This document shows, piece by piece, positions 14,535 through 15,254 of a DNA stretch of 15,254 nucleotides. Location of the stretch: assembly GCA_937975735.1 (NCBI GenBank), contig CALJUI010000306.1:1-15254 (forward strand), read 5' to 3'. The position numbers and the translations under genes were made by a program. The notes under the pieces were generated by a model. It ran no database searches. It worked only from the letters and a program-made list of their open reading frames with translations, and was not told the origin of the DNA. The DNA comes from an uncultured Rubrivivax sp. Lineage in GTDB: Bacteria > Pseudomonadota > Gammaproteobacteria > Burkholderiales > Burkholderiaceae_C. How positions within the stretch are numbered: the stretch's first letter is position 1; every line of letters starts with the position of its first letter.

Positions 14535-15254
14535 GGCGTGCCCGCCGGGTGCAGCGCCGGCGCCGGCGGCGGCACGATGCGAGCCGCCAGATCGGTCTCG
14601 TCCTGGTCGACCTGCCGCGCCTGCGCCTCGTACAGCCGCCAGTAGGCGCCCTGGCGCGCGATCAGCTCGTCGTGCGGGCCGACCTCGACGATGCGGCCGC
14701 GGTCCATCACGACCAGCCGGTCGGCGCGGCGCAGCGTGGACAGCCGGTGCGCGATGGCGATCGTCGTGCGGCCCTGCACCAGGTTGTCGAGCGCCTTCTG
14801 GATCTCCTGCTCGGTCTCGGTGTCGACCGAGGACGTGGCCTCGTCGAGGATCAGGATGCGCGGATCGATCAGCAGCGCGCGCGCGATGCTGATGCGCTGG
14901 CGCTCGCCGCCGGACAGGCCCTGGCCGCGCTCGCCGACCAGGCTGTCGTAGCCCAGCGGCAGGCGCAGGATGAACTCGTGCGCGTGCGCCGCGCGCGCGG
15001 CGGCGACGATCTCCTGCCGCGTCGCGTCCGGCTTGCCGTAGGCGATGTTCTCGGCGATCGTGCCGAAGAACAGGAAGGGCTCCTGCAGCACCAGGCCGAT
15101 GTGGCGCCGGTAGTCGGCGACGCCGAAGCGCCGCAGGTCGGTGCCGTCGACGCGGATGCTGCCGTCGGTCACGTCGTAGAAGCGGCAGATCAGGTTCACC
15201 AGCGTGCTCTTGCCCGAGCCGCTGTGGCCGACCAGGCCGATCATCTCGCCGGGC
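14531..15254 (-). CDS. ABC exporter with C-terminal ATPase domain (cyanophycin-associated type), 5' end outside window
   Basis: Only the last 240 residues are visible; the frame is open through the right edge (PGEMIGLVGHSGSGKST), so the ATG at 15244 falls inside Walker A context and is not the start. The fragment is a complete nucleotide-binding domain of the MsbA/type-I exporter kind: Walker A GHSGSGKST, Q-loop VLQEPFLF, AENIAYGKPDAT, signature LSGGERQR, Walker B ILILDEATSSVD and switch His in AHRLSTLRRADRLVV. The membrane domain should lie to the right of the window. A polar, Pro-rich C-terminal tail (VPPPAPALHPAGTP) follows. Its ATGA coupling to a DUF1854 gene is what suggests the cyanophycin-associated subtype; the transported substrate is unknown. 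Confidence 0.9.
   Translation of the reverse strand, partial: PGEMIGLVGHSGSGKSTLVNLICRFYDVTDGSIRVDGTDLRRFGVADYRRHIGLVLQEPFLFFGTIAENIAYGKPDATRQEIVAAARAAHAHEFILRLPLGYDSLVGERGQGLSGGERQRISIARALLIDPRILILDEATSSVDTETEQEIQKALDNLVQGRTTIAIAHRLSTLRRADRLVVMDRGRIVEVGPHDELIARQGAYWRLYEAQARQVDQDETDLAARIVPPPAPALHPAGTP

Overview
The window is very G+C-rich, with strong third-position G/C bias and densely packed genes. Gene content (a complete urea ABC transporter operon urtABCDE, ureD, and a cyanophycin-associated ABC exporter with its DUF1854 partner) points to a betaproteobacterium of the order Burkholderiales, plausibly near the Rubrivivax/Leptothrix/Methylibium group. The order is a reasonable inference; the genus is a guess.

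Layout, left to right. (1) The 3' part of an SGNH/GDSL hydrolase on the + strand, cut by the left edge. (2) An 87-bp regulatory gap with a near-consensus NtrC-type dyad, followed by urtA, urtB, urtC and urtD on the + strand, with zero to four bases between or overlapping genes. (3) A 465-bp interruption holding a nested, almost concentric inverted-repeat element, followed by urtE. (4) On the - strand, converging on urtE, a module made of a 1440-residue exported RHS/YD-repeat protein followed by three small tandem genes. These encode paralogous proteins, each with two predicted membrane segments and a zinc ribbon. (5) On the - strand, upstream of the RHS module, a compact row reading from the right edge: type-I ABC exporter (cut by the edge), DUF1854 protein, SUMF1/FGE-like lipoprotein, ureD.

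How it may work together. UrtABCDE imports urea under probable nitrogen control. UreD is a chaperone for nickel insertion into urease, but no urease structural subunit is in the window. The exporter plus DUF1854 pair is the type annotated as associated with cyanophycin, an arginine/aspartate nitrogen store whose arginine can yield urea. The flanks thus share a nitrogen theme, while the RHS module sits between urt and ureD like an insertion or rearrangement scar. In many Burkholderiales urtE and ureD are adjacent and co-directional; here they are about 5.5 kb apart and on opposite strands.

The most promising unusual items are the RHS + triple zinc-ribbon membrane protein module, a candidate polymorphic toxin with an array of immunity-like genes, and the nested palindromic element splitting the urt operon.
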